A DNA stretch of 64,000 nucleotides, taken from NCBI GenBank assembly GCA_047606545.1, contig JASGEI010000003.1, positions 1-64,000 of the forward strand. The letters are read 5' to 3'. A program made the position numbers and the translations under genes. Position 1 is the stretch's first letter; each line of letters opens with the position of its first letter. The DNA is from JASGDC01 sp047606545. GTDB taxonomy: Bacteria; Actinomycetota; Actinomycetes; Actinomycetales; Micrococcaceae. Shown here piece by piece: positions 8,556-18,472 of this stretch. The notes beneath the pieces are model-generated. The model searched no databases, had not been told where the DNA came from, and saw only the letters and a list, made by a program, of their open reading frames with translations.

Positions 8556-11360
8556 TTAACGTGTTGCTTCTTCTAGAATTTCTAGAATATGGCGGTATGG
8601 CTTGTTAGTCGCACGACTCATTCCGATTTCACAAGTACGGTTACTAGAAGCGTACTGTGCGTATTCTCGAGAAGTGACTTCTGCAGCTTCAGCCTTAGTC
8701 GCAGATTCAGTAAGTTCTGGATGCAACATCCCACGATCTCCTGCAAATGCACAGCATCCAAATTGTAACGGCACTAGCACATCATCACTTATTTTCTCTG
8801 CAATGTCTTTAATCATGTTAGTAGTGCCAAGTTCAGTGGACGAACAAGTAGGGTGGATGGCGATAGAGTCAACAGGAGTTTTAATATCCAGTTTATCTAA
8901 GCCTTTTTCATGTATGAACTCTACTGAATCAATAATTTTAATCTTGCCGTAACGTGCATCTTTGGACATCGCTTTTGAAGCCATAACTAGTAGACCTTCT
9001 GAGCATGAGGAAGCATCAGCAACTACAGGTATTTCACCACCATTAGTAGCTTCCCAAAGGTAGTTCATGACTTTTCCAGTCATGACATCATAACCTTCAG
9101 AGTAACCTTTAGATTTCCATGGGGTACCACAGCATAGACCGTCAATACCTTCTGGAGTAGTAACAGTTAAACCAGCACGGTCACAAATGCGCAAGAATGC
9201 TTCATGTGAGCCAATTCCTTTTTCACCGTGTCCATTATCCTCAGGACCAAACATTGTGTTAATACAAGTTTGGAAGTATACGGCATCAGCATTATTACGT
9301 ACACGCTCGTGTCTTTTCTTACCTCCAGCAGGTAGTCCGCCATCATACATGGGTAGCTGGTCTTTGCTGATAACTGTACGACCTATTTTAGTCACTGTCT
9401 CCACCAGAGGTGCTGGCATGAACTTCGCTAAGCTCAAAGCTTTTCCACCAATATTTGTGATAGCACCCCAGTTTTTAGCAGTTTTTTGCCATGCTTTTTG
9501 CTCTACTTTGCCACGTTCTTCCATACGTAACCTACGAACGAGGTCACCAGTATTAATGTTTACTGGACAAGCAACAGAGCACATCCCGTCAACTGCGCAA
9601 GTTTGAATGCCGTCATATTCATAATCTTTACGAATTTCCTCAGCGGTCTCAGTATCACCATTTTGCTCAGCACGAGCTAGTTCACGGCGCAATACAATAC
9701 GTTGACGTGGAGTCAAAGTTAAGTTTTTAGACGGACAAGCTGGTTCACAATAACCACATTCCACACAACGATCTACTTCTTCCTCTACAGTAGGAGAAAG
9801 TTTCAAATTTTCCATGTAAGATTTTGGGTCGTCGTTAAGTACTACACCGGGATTTAGTAGCTTGTTAGGGTCGAATAGGTTCTTGATGTCCCACATAATA
9901 CTGTATAGTTCTTCCCCAAACTGGCGACGCACGAAAGGTGCCATGATGCGACCAGTACCATGCTCCGCCTTTAAAGAACCACCTTGTGAGAGTACTAACT
10001 CCACCATGTCGTCAGTAAACTCTTGGTAACGAACTAATGATTCAGGATTAGTAAACTTTTCACTTAGTAAAAAGTGTACGTTACCATCTTTGGCATGACC
10101 AAAGATGCAGCTATTTTTATATTCATATTTTTCAAATAACCCAATAAGCTTTTCTAGTGTTTCTAGGAGGTTTGGTACTGGAACTACAATATCTTCCAAT
10201 AGAGCAGTAGTGCCTGATTCACGAGCCTCAGCCACAGTGGTGTAAAGTCCCTTACGAACTTTCCATAGGGCAGCTTGAGCCATCGGGTCTTTAGTGAAAG
10301 TGGCTTTAGTCGAAAGATTTAAGCTATCAATCATATCTTTATTTACTTCAAGTTTCTCTTCAAGTTCTTCTTGAGTGAAGCCATGATATTCGACTAATAG
10401 TGCTGCATGCTCAGCTACTTTAATATCACTAATTTCTGGAGCTACATTCTTGATAGTTTGTGCAATCTTCAAAGAAGTAGCATCCATTAGTTCTACAGTA
10501 GCCATACCAGATTCTACAAGTTTTGGTAGTACACCAGTAGCGTCAGAAAGTGTTGGAAATACTAATAGGGCAGTAGCTACGTTTTTGGCAACTGGAATGG
10601 TATTGAAAGTTACTTCGGCAATATGACCTAGAGTGCCTTCAGAGCCAATCATTAAGTGCTGTAAAATCTCGATTGGTTTTTCGAAATCAACTAATGAGTT
10701 AAGACCATATCCCATAGTATTCTTCATTGAATACTGGTTTTTAATATGTTCCATACCAGTTTCAGAGGCTAGTACTTTCTTGCGAAGCTTCGATAAGCCA
10801 TCATAAAGTTCAGGCTCTTTACTTTGTAACTGTATATCTGCATCATTATCTGCAGTGTTAATAACAGTGCCCGAAGGGAGCACGATAACCATTGATTCTA
10901 CAGTAGAATATGAATTATATTTTGTGCCACATGACATTCCGGTAGAATTATTAGCTACAATACCGCCGATAGTACAAGCAACTTCACTTGCAGGGTCAGG
11001 TCCAAGTTTATAACCATGACGTGCTAGATGAGCGTTAGTCATCCGTACCGTAGCACCTGGCTCAACGCGAACTTTTTTGCCTCCATCAATTATTTCAATC
11101 TTGCGGAAGTTTTTGCGAGTATCAATTAGTACGCCATTGATGGAAGCTTGCCCAGAAAGGCTAGTGCCACCAGAACGAAAGCCAATAGTTTGGTTATTCT
11201 TTTGGGCAATCTTAAAAATTTCTACGATATCGTCAATTGTTTCTGGAGTTGAAACGCTATCAGGGACGATTAGGTAATGCGAGGCATCATGCGCTAGTGC
11301 AAGCCGGTCAATTTTACGATCACGAAGACCAGGGTAATCCATTGTAATGTTAGTGCTCAT
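8556..11360 (-). CDS. FAD- and Fe-S-containing D-lactate/2-hydroxyacid dehydrogenase
   Basis: 934 residues from the ATG at 11360; a longer TTG frame to 11426 adds residues unlike the family. Order of domains: FAD-binding PCMH domain (RSGGTSLSGQ), FAD-oxidase C-terminal domain, a pair of [4Fe-4S] motifs (CVECGYCEPACP and CAVDGMCSVACP), then two Cys-rich CCG domains (HPTCSS and FGCCAFAGDRG). This single-chain layout matches respiratory D-lactate or D-2-hydroxyacid dehydrogenases that pass electrons to quinone at the membrane. The substrate is inferred. All cofactor cysteines look intact. Confidence 0.88.
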   Translation of the reverse strand: MSTNITMDYPGLRDRKIDRLALAHDASHYLIVPDSVSTPETIDDIVEIFKIAQKNNQTIGFRSGGTSLSGQASINGVLIDTRKNFRKIEIIDGGKKVRVEPGATVRMTNAHLARHGYKLGPDPASEVACTIGGIVANNSTGMSCGTKYNSYSTVESMVIVLPSGTVINTADNDADIQLQSKEPELYDGLSKLRKKVLASETGMEHIKNQYSMKNTMGYGLNSLVDFEKPIEILQHLMIGSEGTLGHIAEVTFNTIPVAKNVATALLVFPTLSDATGVLPKLVESGMATVELMDATSLKIAQTIKNVAPEISDIKVAEHAALLVEYHGFTQEELEEKLEVNKDMIDSLNLSTKATFTKDPMAQAALWKVRKGLYTTVAEARESGTTALLEDIVVPVPNLLETLEKLIGLFEKYEYKNSCIFGHAKDGNVHFLLSEKFTNPESLVRYQEFTDDMVELVLSQGGSLKAEHGTGRIMAPFVRRQFGEELYSIMWDIKNLFDPNKLLNPGVVLNDDPKSYMENLKLSPTVEEEVDRCVECGYCEPACPSKNLTLTPRQRIVLRRELARAEQNGDTETAEEIRKDYEYDGIQTCAVDGMCSVACPVNINTGDLVRRLRMEERGKVEQKAWQKTAKNWGAITNIGGKALSLAKFMPAPLVETVTKIGRTVISKDQLPMYDGGLPAGGKKRHERVRNNADAVYFQTCINTMFGPEDNGHGEKGIGSHEAFLRICDRAGLTVTTPEGIDGLCCGTPWKSKGYSEGYDVMTGKVMNYLWEATNGGEIPVVADASSCSEGLLVMASKAMSKDARYGKIKIIDSVEFIHEKGLDKLDIKTPVDSIAIHPTCSSTELGTTNMIKDIAEKISDDVLVPLQFGCCAFAGDRGMLHPELTESATKAEAAEVTSREYAQYASSNRTCEIGMSRATNKPYRHILEILEEATR

Positions 11361-11466
11361 AACTATTAATTTTAAGTCATCATTAAGTACCTGCGTTGGA
11401 TAAAAGTACAGTGTCAGTACTTTCAATGGCGCATAAATAGACTAGAAAAGTATACTGTAAAATAAG

Positions 11467-11500
11467 TGTAGGGTTTATAGTTGCCACTACAAACCCTACA
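11467..11500 (-). terminator. Probable terminator after the gltA-MBL operon
   Basis: An inverted repeat (tgtagggttt with aaaccctaca, extended by a further 4 bp across one mismatch) with a 4-base loop. It lies between the end of the MBL hydrolase gene and the start of the dehydrogenase gene, both on the minus strand. The T-tract is short. Confidence 0.65.
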
Positions 11501-11532
11501 AATCTGTTATTGCCTCTTTTAAACTATTTGGC

Positions 11533-12144
11533 TTACAACTCAGCCGTTTCACCTGGCATCAAGTGTTTATAAGTAACGCCAAAGTCTTTAGTTTGGTTTT
11601 CTAAGTGAGTTCTGGTAAAACCTAACCCTGCATCTGTAAGTAAAGAATCATGAATATTGTATGCAAATTCTGGCTTAACAGCGATTGCGAAGTCAATTAC
11701 TTCTGCAGCTTTAGACCAAGGAGCATGCATTGGCACAAATAAATGTTTAATTTTCGTTGGTGGCACAGTGAAAGAATCACCAGGAACATAGATATCGTCA
11801 TTAATCAGATAAGCATTATTACGAATTATCGGGATTTTTGGATGAATCAAAGCATGTTGACCACCATAAACTTCAATATTAAAACCTAGAATTTCAGTTT
11901 TATCACCTGGTTTTAGTATTTCAACACCTTCTATTGATTCAGGTCCATAGATTGGAAGTTTATTATTTTTTAATACCTCTGGATCAATATGGTCAGGATG
12001 TTCATGGGTTAACAAAATGGCATCAGCATTTGCTAAGGCTTTGTCAGTTTCGGAAAAATTACCAGGATCAATAACTAATTTCTTACCTTTAGCTTCTAAA
12101 GTAATACAAGCATGAGTGTATTTAGTTAATTTAACCTTAGTCAT
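11533..12144 (-). CDS. MBL-fold metal-dependent hydrolase
   Basis: 203 residues from the ATG at 12144, which overlaps the end of gltA by 8 bases (ATGACTAA). The longer frame upstream only reads through gltA. Metallo-beta-lactamase motifs are present: HEHPDHID (the HxHxDH site), a His in GGQHALIHP, and an Asp in PGDSF. Its small size and sequence are like the YtkL/UlaG-like single-domain hydrolases of unknown substrate. Coupling to citrate synthase is seen directly, but what it means is not known. Confidence 0.87.
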   Translation of the reverse strand: MTKVKLTKYTHACITLEAKGKKLVIDPGNFSETDKALANADAILLTHEHPDHIDPEVLKNNKLPIYGPESIEGVEILKPGDKTEILGFNIEVYGGQHALIHPKIPIIRNNAYLINDDIYVPGDSFTVPPTKIKHLFVPMHAPWSKAAEVIDFAIAVKPEFAYNIHDSLLTDAGLGFTRTHLENQTKDFGVTYKHLMPGETAEL

Positions 12145-13411
12145 GCTTTGGATACTCCAAGTCTTTATCGCCAATGTAAACCTGACGTGGACGACCAATC
12201 TTAGTCTCTTTGTCAGCTACCATCTCTGCCCATTGTGCAACCCAACCAGGCATACGACCAACAGCGAATAAAATTGTGAAATAGTGCTCTGGGAAACCCA
12301 TTGATTGATAGATTAATCCTGAGTAGAAATCAACATTCGGATATAGCTTACGTGACTTGAAGTAGTCATCCTCTAGTGCAGTAGCTTCTAATTCTTGTGC
12401 TAATTCAAGTAATTCATCTTTAGTTTCTGACTTGCCTAAAACAGTGTCAGCTGTGCGCTTAACGATTTTTGCACGTGGATCGTAGTTTTTATAGACGCGG
12501 TGTCCAAAGCCCATCAACTTAACACCTTCTTCTTTATTTTTAACTTTAGTCAAAAACTCATCAATTGAATCACCAGAATTATGAATTTGGTGCAACATTG
12601 AAAGTACTGCTTCGTTAGCACCCCCATGCAATGGGCCATAGAGTGCATTAATTCCAGCAGAGATAGAAGCAAATAGGTTAGCTTCTGCAGAGCCAACTAG
12701 CCTTACAGTAGAAGTTGAACAGTTTTGTTCATGGTCTGCATGCAATAGTAACAATGTGTCTAGAGCTTTAACCTTGTCAGCATCTAACTCTTCTTCACTG
12801 CCGAAACACATATTATAGAAGTTTTCAGTGAAAGTGTCATAAGGAGTATCGCTAATTGGTTTTTCGCCTTTAATATGGCGCAAAATCCTAGCTGCTAACA
12901 CTGGAACTTGAGCTAATAATGCAATAGCAATATCTCTTAAATCTTTTCCATCTCGGGCATTTGCTTTTTCGCCATAATGAGTAGCCAAAACTGAAACAGC
13001 AGCAGAAAGCATTGGCATTGGGTGGCTTTCTTCAGGCATTGCATCAAAGAATGAATCTAATTCTTCAGGAATGTGCATTTGCTTAACTACAGCCGCTTCA
13101 AACTCTTCTCGTTCTTTTTTGTTAGGTAACTTTCCAGTAACTAGTAAGTATGAAACCTCAATGTAGTCTGAATTTTCGGCTAGTTGTTCAATAGGATAAC
13201 CACGGTACTGTAAAATTCCTTTATCGCCATCAATAAAAGTAACTGAAGATTTACAAGAAGCAGTGTTCATAAAACCAACATCATAAGTAATTGAACCAGT
13301 TTGTTTTAACAATGGTCCAATATTAATGCCGGAAGATCCTTTAGTTGCTTCTTCGATAGGAAATTCTAATTCATTACCATCAATGTTTAATTTTGCTGTT
13401 TTGTTAGCCAC
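12137..13411 (-). CDS. gltA: Citrate synthase
   Basis: 424 residues, type II citrate synthase size. It condenses oxaloacetate and acetyl-CoA in the first step of the TCA cycle. Visible motifs are LHADHEQNCSTS, GPLHGGANEAV (catalytic His) and GFGHRVYKNYDPRA (substrate His and Arg). The start is GTG, with GGAGG about 4 bases upstream. The MBL hydrolase is translationally coupled downstream. Confidence 0.96.
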   Translation of the reverse strand: MANKTAKLNIDGNELEFPIEEATKGSSGINIGPLLKQTGSITYDVGFMNTASCKSSVTFIDGDKGILQYRGYPIEQLAENSDYIEVSYLLVTGKLPNKKEREEFEAAVVKQMHIPEELDSFFDAMPEESHPMPMLSAAVSVLATHYGEKANARDGKDLRDIAIALLAQVPVLAARILRHIKGEKPISDTPYDTFTENFYNMCFGSEEELDADKVKALDTLLLLHADHEQNCSTSTVRLVGSAEANLFASISAGINALYGPLHGGANEAVLSMLHQIHNSGDSIDEFLTKVKNKEEGVKLMGFGHRVYKNYDPRAKIVKRTADTVLGKSETKDELLELAQELEATALEDDYFKSRKLYPNVDFYSGLIYQSMGFPEHYFTILFAVGRMPGWVAQWAEMVADKETKIGRPRQVYIGDKDLEYPKHD

Positions 13412-13465
13412 GCGACCTCCTCATTGAAATGCCAATATACTAAATACAGGATAACAGGTTAGATG

Positions 13466-14584
13466 TTATTCTGTGTAATAAGTAGTTAGGCGTTTAGCTG
13501 CTTGTTTAATTTTATCTGTTTGTTCAGTTATAGCGATACGTACGTATTCACTCTTACCAGTACCATAGAAAACTCCTGGTCCAGCAATAATTCCTAGCTT
13601 AGCAAAATCACCTAGAGTGTCCCAGCAATCTTCGCCCTTAGTAGCCCATAGGTATAACCCTGCATCAGAATCTTTAATTTTAAAACCAGAATTTTCTAAT
13701 GCATCTTTTAGGATAGTGCGACGTTCACGATAAATATCTTTTTGTCTTTGTACATGCTTATCATCACCTAGCGCAGTAATAATCGCATATTGGATTGGTG
13801 TAGGTACAATCATGCCAGCATGTTTACGGGTATTGATTAGATTAGCTATTAATTCTGAATCTCCAGCTACGAATGAAGTTCGGTATCCTGCTAGGTTAGA
13901 TTGCTTTGATAAAGAATATACACAGAGCAGATTTTTATGGGATTCTCCAGCAATTTCTGGATCTAATAAGCATGGGATGATTTTATCTTCCCATTCATTC
14001 CAACCAAGCTCTGCATAACATTCGTCAGAGGCCACGATTGCATCATTCTTCCGAGCCCAATCAACAACTTCATGGATTTCCTCGTGGGTTAGAACTTTAC
14101 CATTTGGGTTACCTGGTGAGTTTAGCCAGATTAGTTTAGTATTTTTAGGATAATCGGAAATTGAATCAGCGGCAAAACCTTTACAACCAGCAATTTGAGC
14201 TCCAATATCATAAGTTGGGTAAGCTTCTGCTGGATAAATAACTACATCGTTTTTTTTAAGCCCAAGTAGCGTAGGCAACCAAGCAATAAACTCTTTCGAG
14301 CCTATGGTAGGCATAATATCTTGTGGATCAAGATTCGAAACATTTCGTCGACGAGCAAACCATGCAGATATTGCTTCGCGAAGTTCTTGCATGCCGTGGG
14401 TAGTTGGGTAGCCATGAGCATCGGTGTGGTTAGCTAATGCTTCTTGGATTAATTTTGGAGTTGGGTCTACTGGAGTGCCAATAGATAGATTGATTACACC
14501 GTCAGGATGTTCTTTTGCTTGTTTTTGATAGGGTGCGAGAGTTTCCCAGGGGTAGTCAGGCAACTGTAAACCGAAATTTGTCAT
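13466..14584 (-). CDS. dapC: Succinyldiaminopimelate transaminase
   Basis: 372 residues. A fold-type I PLP aminotransferase with the Schiff-base Lys in SLSKQSNLAGYR, N in LNSPGNPNG, and Asp in SDECYAE. The pairing with ferredoxin fdxA five bases upstream is the usual actinobacterial arrangement for DapC, which makes N-succinyl-L,L-diaminopimelate for lysine and peptidoglycan. dapA, dapB and dapF also occur in this window, supporting the succinylase pathway. Confidence 0.92.
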   Translation of the reverse strand: MTNFGLQLPDYPWETLAPYQKQAKEHPDGVINLSIGTPVDPTPKLIQEALANHTDAHGYPTTHGMQELREAISAWFARRRNVSNLDPQDIMPTIGSKEFIAWLPTLLGLKKNDVVIYPAEAYPTYDIGAQIAGCKGFAADSISDYPKNTKLIWLNSPGNPNGKVLTHEEIHEVVDWARKNDAIVASDECYAELGWNEWEDKIIPCLLDPEIAGESHKNLLCVYSLSKQSNLAGYRTSFVAGDSELIANLINTRKHAGMIVPTPIQYAIITALGDDKHVQRQKDIYRERRTILKDALENSGFKIKDSDAGLYLWATKGEDCWDTLGDFAKLGIIAGPGVFYGTGKSEYVRIAITEQTDKIKQAAKRLTTYYTE

Positions 14585-14589
14585 TTAAA

Positions 14590-14913
14590 CTAGTCCTGAT
14601 TTTGAGGTGGAAGGGCTGTTACAAGTGGATGGTCTATGCCCATATTGCCAAGCTTTGCAGCACCGCCAGGGGAGCCAATTTCTTCGAAGAAATCGACATT
14701 TACATTGTAATAATCTGCCCACTGTTCTGGAACATCGTCTTCGTAATAGATTGCTTCTACTGGGCATACTGGTTCACAAGCGCCACAATCGACACATTCT
14801 TCAGGATGAATGTATAACGAACGTTCACCTTCGTAGATACAGTCTACGGGACACTCCTCAATGCAGGCTAAATCTTTTACGTCTACACAAGGTTGAGCAA
14901 TGATATAAGTCAT
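14590..14913 (-). CDS. fdxA: 7Fe-type ferredoxin
   Basis: 107 residues. The N-terminal half carries the FdxA pattern: C near residue 9 and CIEECPVDC, then CVDCGACEPVCP for the second cluster. The spacing fits one [3Fe-4S] and one [4Fe-4S] cluster. The acidic C-terminal tail is typical of actinobacterial FdxA. It is a soluble electron carrier; the partner enzymes are not evident here. It sits tightly between a small membrane-protein gene and dapC. Confidence 0.94.
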   Translation of the reverse strand: MTYIIAQPCVDVKDLACIEECPVDCIYEGERSLYIHPEECVDCGACEPVCPVEAIYYEDDVPEQWADYYNVNVDFFEEIGSPGGAAKLGNMGIDHPLVTALPPQNQD

Positions 14914-14917
14914 AACT

Positions 14918-15322
14918 TTATTTTAAACCTTCTAATGGATTTGGGTAAACCTGTTTTCGGTGTTGTTTAGGTTTTTGTTTTCTAATGAATAAAAAAGAAA
15001 TAAAAATACAGATTGGTAGACCAAAAATCCAAAAATAGGATTGTAGGTCACCGGGAATAACAGTGGAGTCTCCTGGGAAAAATAGTATAAGCAAAGTAGC
15101 AACTATCATTGCAAGTCCCATAAGTAAGAAACTCTTAATACTCTCTGTTGTATTATGCCACCATACTAGTGTAGCTATTACGAACACAAAACTAAGAAGT
15201 AATCCAACTGGAATGGGATAAATCATTGCTATATGAGTAGCAGTTCCCAAAAATCCAGCAAGTAGTCCTAAGAATAAACTTAAGAAAACTTCTAGAAACT
15301 TCTCAGTTTTGTTTTTTTGCAT
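14918..15322 (-). CDS. Small four-helix membrane protein (DUF6113-like)
   Basis: 134 residues with four hydrophobic helices (about 10-30, 37-53, 62-80, 94-112) and a basic, proline-containing cytoplasmic tail. Its start codon overlaps the typA stop by one base and it ends 4 bases before fdxA. From memory, a small membrane protein classed as DUF6113 occurs at this place beside fdxA in other actinobacteria; the match is by position and topology, not a clear motif. Function unknown. Confidence 0.65.
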   Translation of the reverse strand: MQKNKTEKFLEVFLSLFLGLLAGFLGTATHIAMIYPIPVGLLLSFVFVIATLVWWHNTTESIKSFLLMGLAMIVATLLILFFPGDSTVIPGDLQSYFWIFGLPICIFISFLFIRKQKPKQHRKQVYPNPLEGLK

Positions 15323-17235
15323 TATTTTGCTCGTTTGTTCTTTGCAGCTGCGCGCTTACGTAGGTTTGGATCAAGCTCAACTTTACGAATACGAATATTT
15401 TCCGGGGTAATCTCAACACATTCGTCTTCGCGAGCAAATTCTAGACTCTCCTCTAATGAAAGTTTCTTTGGCGGAGTTAAACGCTCTAGTTCATCGCCAG
15501 TCGAAGAACGCATATTAGTAAGTTTCTTTTCACGCACAATGTTGATATCCATGTCATCAGAACGGTTACCTTCACCTACGACCATACCTTCATATACTTC
15601 TTGAGTCGGCTCCACAAAGAAAGTACCGCGATCGGCAAGGTTGATAAGTGCGTATGGTGTAACTACACCAGCTCGATCAGAAATCAGTGAACCTGAAGTA
15701 CGAGTAGTAATTGGCCCGAACCATGGCTCATATCCTGCTGAAATTGCGTTAGCGATACCAGTACCACGAGTTTCAGTCAAGAATGATGTGCGGAAACCAA
15801 TTAATCCACGAGCTGGAACGATAAATTCCATCCGTACCCAGCCAGAGCCATGGTTAGACATAGTTTCCATGCGACCTTTACGAGCAGCAAGTAACTGAGT
15901 AACTGAACCTAAGAACTCTTCTGGTACGTCAATAGTCATGTGCTCGATTGGCTCATGTCTTTTGCCGCCAATTTCTTTGGTAACTACCTGTGGTTTACCG
16001 ACAGTTAATTCATAACCTTCGCGACGCATTTGCTCTACTAAAATTGCCAGAGCTAACTCACCACGACCTTGAACTTCCCAGGCATCTGGGCGGTCAGTAG
16101 GGAGCACTTTAATGGAGACGTTACCGATAAGTTCACGATCTAGACGGTCCTTTACTTGACGTGCAGTAACCTTAGCACCTTTAACTTTCCCAGCTAGTGG
16201 TGAAGTGTTGATACCAACTGTCATTGAGATTGCAGGATCATCAACTTTAATAAGCGGTAGCGGTTGCGGATTTTCTGGATCAGTAAGTGTTTCACCAATA
16301 GTGATATCTTCGATACCTGCAACTGCCACAATATCGCCTGGTCCAGCTTCTTTCGCTGGTACACGGTCAAGAGCTTTTGTCATTAATAATTCAGAAATAC
16401 GAACATTTTTCATTTCACCATTTTGACGTGCCCAAGCAACGGTTTGTCCCTTTTTCAAAGTACCTTGATGAATGCGCAATAAAGCTAGACGACCCAGGAA
16501 TGGTGAAGCATCAAGGTTAGTTACATGAGCTTGTAATACAGCATCTGGGTTATAAGTAGGTGCGGGGATATGTTCTAGAATTGCCTCAAATAGTGGTTCT
16601 AAATCACCATTCTCAGGTTCAGTACCGTCAGCTGGTTGTTCCAAAGAAGCTTTACCGGCACGAGCAGCAGCAAATACCACTGGCACATCTAGTACTGCGT
16701 CAAGATCTAAATCTGGAACTTCATCTGCTAGGTCACCTGCAAGACCTAACAATAGGTCTTGGGAGTCAGAAACGACATCATCAATACGTGCATCTTGGCG
16801 GTCAGTTTTATTTACTACCAAAATCACTGGAAGTTTTGCAGCTAAAGCTTTACGTAATACGAAGCGAGTTTGTGGAAGGGGGCCTTCAGAAGAGTCAACA
16901 AGTAGCACTACGCCATCAACCATTGATAGACCACGTTCCACTTCACCGCCAAAGTCAGCGTGTCCTGGAGTGTCGATAACGTTGATGGTTACTGTTTCGC
17001 CTTTTGCTGCTGGTCCAGAATAAGCAACAGCTGTATTTTTGGCTAGAATAGTAATCCCTTTTTCGCGTTCTAATTCACCTGAATCCATAACTCGGTCATC
17101 GACTTCTCCGTGCTCGGAAAATGAATTAGTTTGCTTCAACATAGCATCCACCAAAGTAGTTTTACCATGGTCTACGTGGGCTACGATTGCTACGTTTCTT
17201 AAGTCTTTTCTTTGTGCTGTATTTTCTGCGCTCAT
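15322..17235 (-). CDS. typA: Ribosome-associated GTPase TypA/BipA
   Basis: 637 residues. The translational GTPase domain shows AHVDHGKTTL (G1), DTPGHADFGGEV (G3) and NKTD (G4), followed by beta-barrel and EF-G-like domains and the BipA C-terminal domain, ending in a Lys/Arg-rich tail. BipA binds the ribosome and helps large-subunit assembly and stress adaptation. It heads a tight series typA, small membrane protein, fdxA, dapC on the minus strand. Confidence 0.96.
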   Translation of the reverse strand: MSAENTAQRKDLRNVAIVAHVDHGKTTLVDAMLKQTNSFSEHGEVDDRVMDSGELEREKGITILAKNTAVAYSGPAAKGETVTINVIDTPGHADFGGEVERGLSMVDGVVLLVDSSEGPLPQTRFVLRKALAAKLPVILVVNKTDRQDARIDDVVSDSQDLLLGLAGDLADEVPDLDLDAVLDVPVVFAAARAGKASLEQPADGTEPENGDLEPLFEAILEHIPAPTYNPDAVLQAHVTNLDASPFLGRLALLRIHQGTLKKGQTVAWARQNGEMKNVRISELLMTKALDRVPAKEAGPGDIVAVAGIEDITIGETLTDPENPQPLPLIKVDDPAISMTVGINTSPLAGKVKGAKVTARQVKDRLDRELIGNVSIKVLPTDRPDAWEVQGRGELALAILVEQMRREGYELTVGKPQVVTKEIGGKRHEPIEHMTIDVPEEFLGSVTQLLAARKGRMETMSNHGSGWVRMEFIVPARGLIGFRTSFLTETRGTGIANAISAGYEPWFGPITTRTSGSLISDRAGVVTPYALINLADRGTFFVEPTQEVYEGMVVGEGNRSDDMDINIVREKKLTNMRSSTGDELERLTPPKKLSLEESLEFAREDECVEITPENIRIRKVELDPNLRKRAAAKNKRAK

Positions 17236-17416
17236 ATATAAAGTAAAATTTCCTAATTAGATTAACGCCTGAAAGGCAAGATAGTATCTGTGTTATTCTA
17301 CCGCAATTAAACCTTAAAAGTAATTCTTATAACTAATTATTTGTCTCACTTAATTGTTGTTACATAGCTTTGACGGTAAAGTTCTAAGTAGATATTTTAA
17401 TTACTTAGGAGATTTT

Positions 17417-18460
17417 GTGGCTAGAGCTTATGTAATGACAAGCCCAACTGGTAAATTCACCTCAATGACTATTGAGCGTCGCGAAGTAGAATCAGATGAC
17501 GTAGCAATTGATATTGAATACTGTGGTCTGTGCCATTCAGACGTGCATACAGTGCGCAGTGAATGGGGTAAGTGTAATTATCCAATGGCGCCGGGACACG
17601 AAATTGTCGGTACTGTACGAGAAGTTGGTAAAAACGTTACGGATTTTAAATCCGGTGACAAAGTTGGCGTTGGCTGTATGGTTGATGCTTGCCGTAAATG
17701 TTCTTATTGTAAAGAGGGACGCCAGCAATTTTGTGAAAAGGGGTCAGTAGGAACTTATGATAAAAAAGATTACTGGCACAATGATGAAATTACTCAAGGC
17801 GGTTATACATCAGATATTGTGGTGCATCAAGATTTTGTGTTACGAATTCCAAAAGGAATGGACTTAGCAAGTGCAGCACCATTATTGTGTGCAGGTATTA
17901 CCACATATTCTCCGCTAAACCATTGGAATGTAGGTCCAGATAGTAAGGTTGCAGTTGCCGGTCTTGGCGGGTTAGGACACATGGCGGTTAAGATTGCTCA
18001 TGCTATGGGCGCTGAAGTAACTGTATTTACTAGGACGGATGCAAAAGCCGAAGATGCAAAGAAGCTTGGCGCTGATAAGGTAATCATCTCTTCTGATAAA
18101 GAGCAAATGAAAGCCGCTACTTGCACCTTTGACTTAATCATAGATGCAGTTTCAGCAACTCACGACTTAAATCCTTACCTAAATGCATTAGCTGTTGAAG
18201 GTACTTTGGTGTTATTAGGTATTCCAGAAACTCCACACCCAAATATCGCACATCGTTTGTTACTTGGTAAGCGCGCTAGTTTGTCTGCTTCACCAATTGG
18301 TGGTATTAAAGAAACTCAGGAAATGCTAGATTTTTGTGCAGAGCACAACATAGCAGCTGACATCGAAATGGTTAATGCTGAACAATTAGACGAAGCTTAT
18401 GAACGTATGGTAGCTGGTGATGTTAGATACCGTTTCGTATTAGATAGTTCTACACTTTAA
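17417..18460 (+). CDS. Zinc-dependent NAD(P) alcohol dehydrogenase (YahK/CAD-like)
   Basis: 347 residues from a GTG start at 17417, which is preceded by TAGGAGA; the longer upstream frame lacks a ribosome site. The catalytic-zinc ligands lie in CGLCHSDVH and PGHEIVG. The structural-zinc cysteines follow in CRKCSYCKEGRQQFC. The Rossmann motif is GLGGLGHMAVK, followed by TRT rather than an acidic residue, which suggests NADPH. It resembles cinnamyl-alcohol/YahK-type aldehyde reductases with broad substrates. A HIT gene follows 12 bases later. Confidence 0.9.
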   Translation: MARAYVMTSPTGKFTSMTIERREVESDDVAIDIEYCGLCHSDVHTVRSEWGKCNYPMAPGHEIVGTVREVGKNVTDFKSGDKVGVGCMVDACRKCSYCKEGRQQFCEKGSVGTYDKKDYWHNDEITQGGYTSDIVVHQDFVLRIPKGMDLASAAPLLCAGITTYSPLNHWNVGPDSKVAVAGLGGLGHMAVKIAHAMGAEVTVFTRTDAKAEDAKKLGADKVIISSDKEQMKAATCTFDLIIDAVSATHDLNPYLNALAVEGTLVLLGIPETPHPNIAHRLLLGKRASLSASPIGGIKETQEMLDFCAEHNIAADIEMVNAEQLDEAYERMVAGDVRYRFVLDSSTL

Positions 18461-18472
18461 AGGATAGGGAAG

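Noticed and set aside
14607..14903. Plus-strand ORF of 98 codons over fdxA
   Set aside because: It is the complement of the conserved ferredoxin gene and has no family features.
16560..16979. Plus-strand ORF of 139 codons over typA
   Set aside because: It is a shadow of the conserved GTPase gene, with Leu/His/Gln-rich antisense composition.
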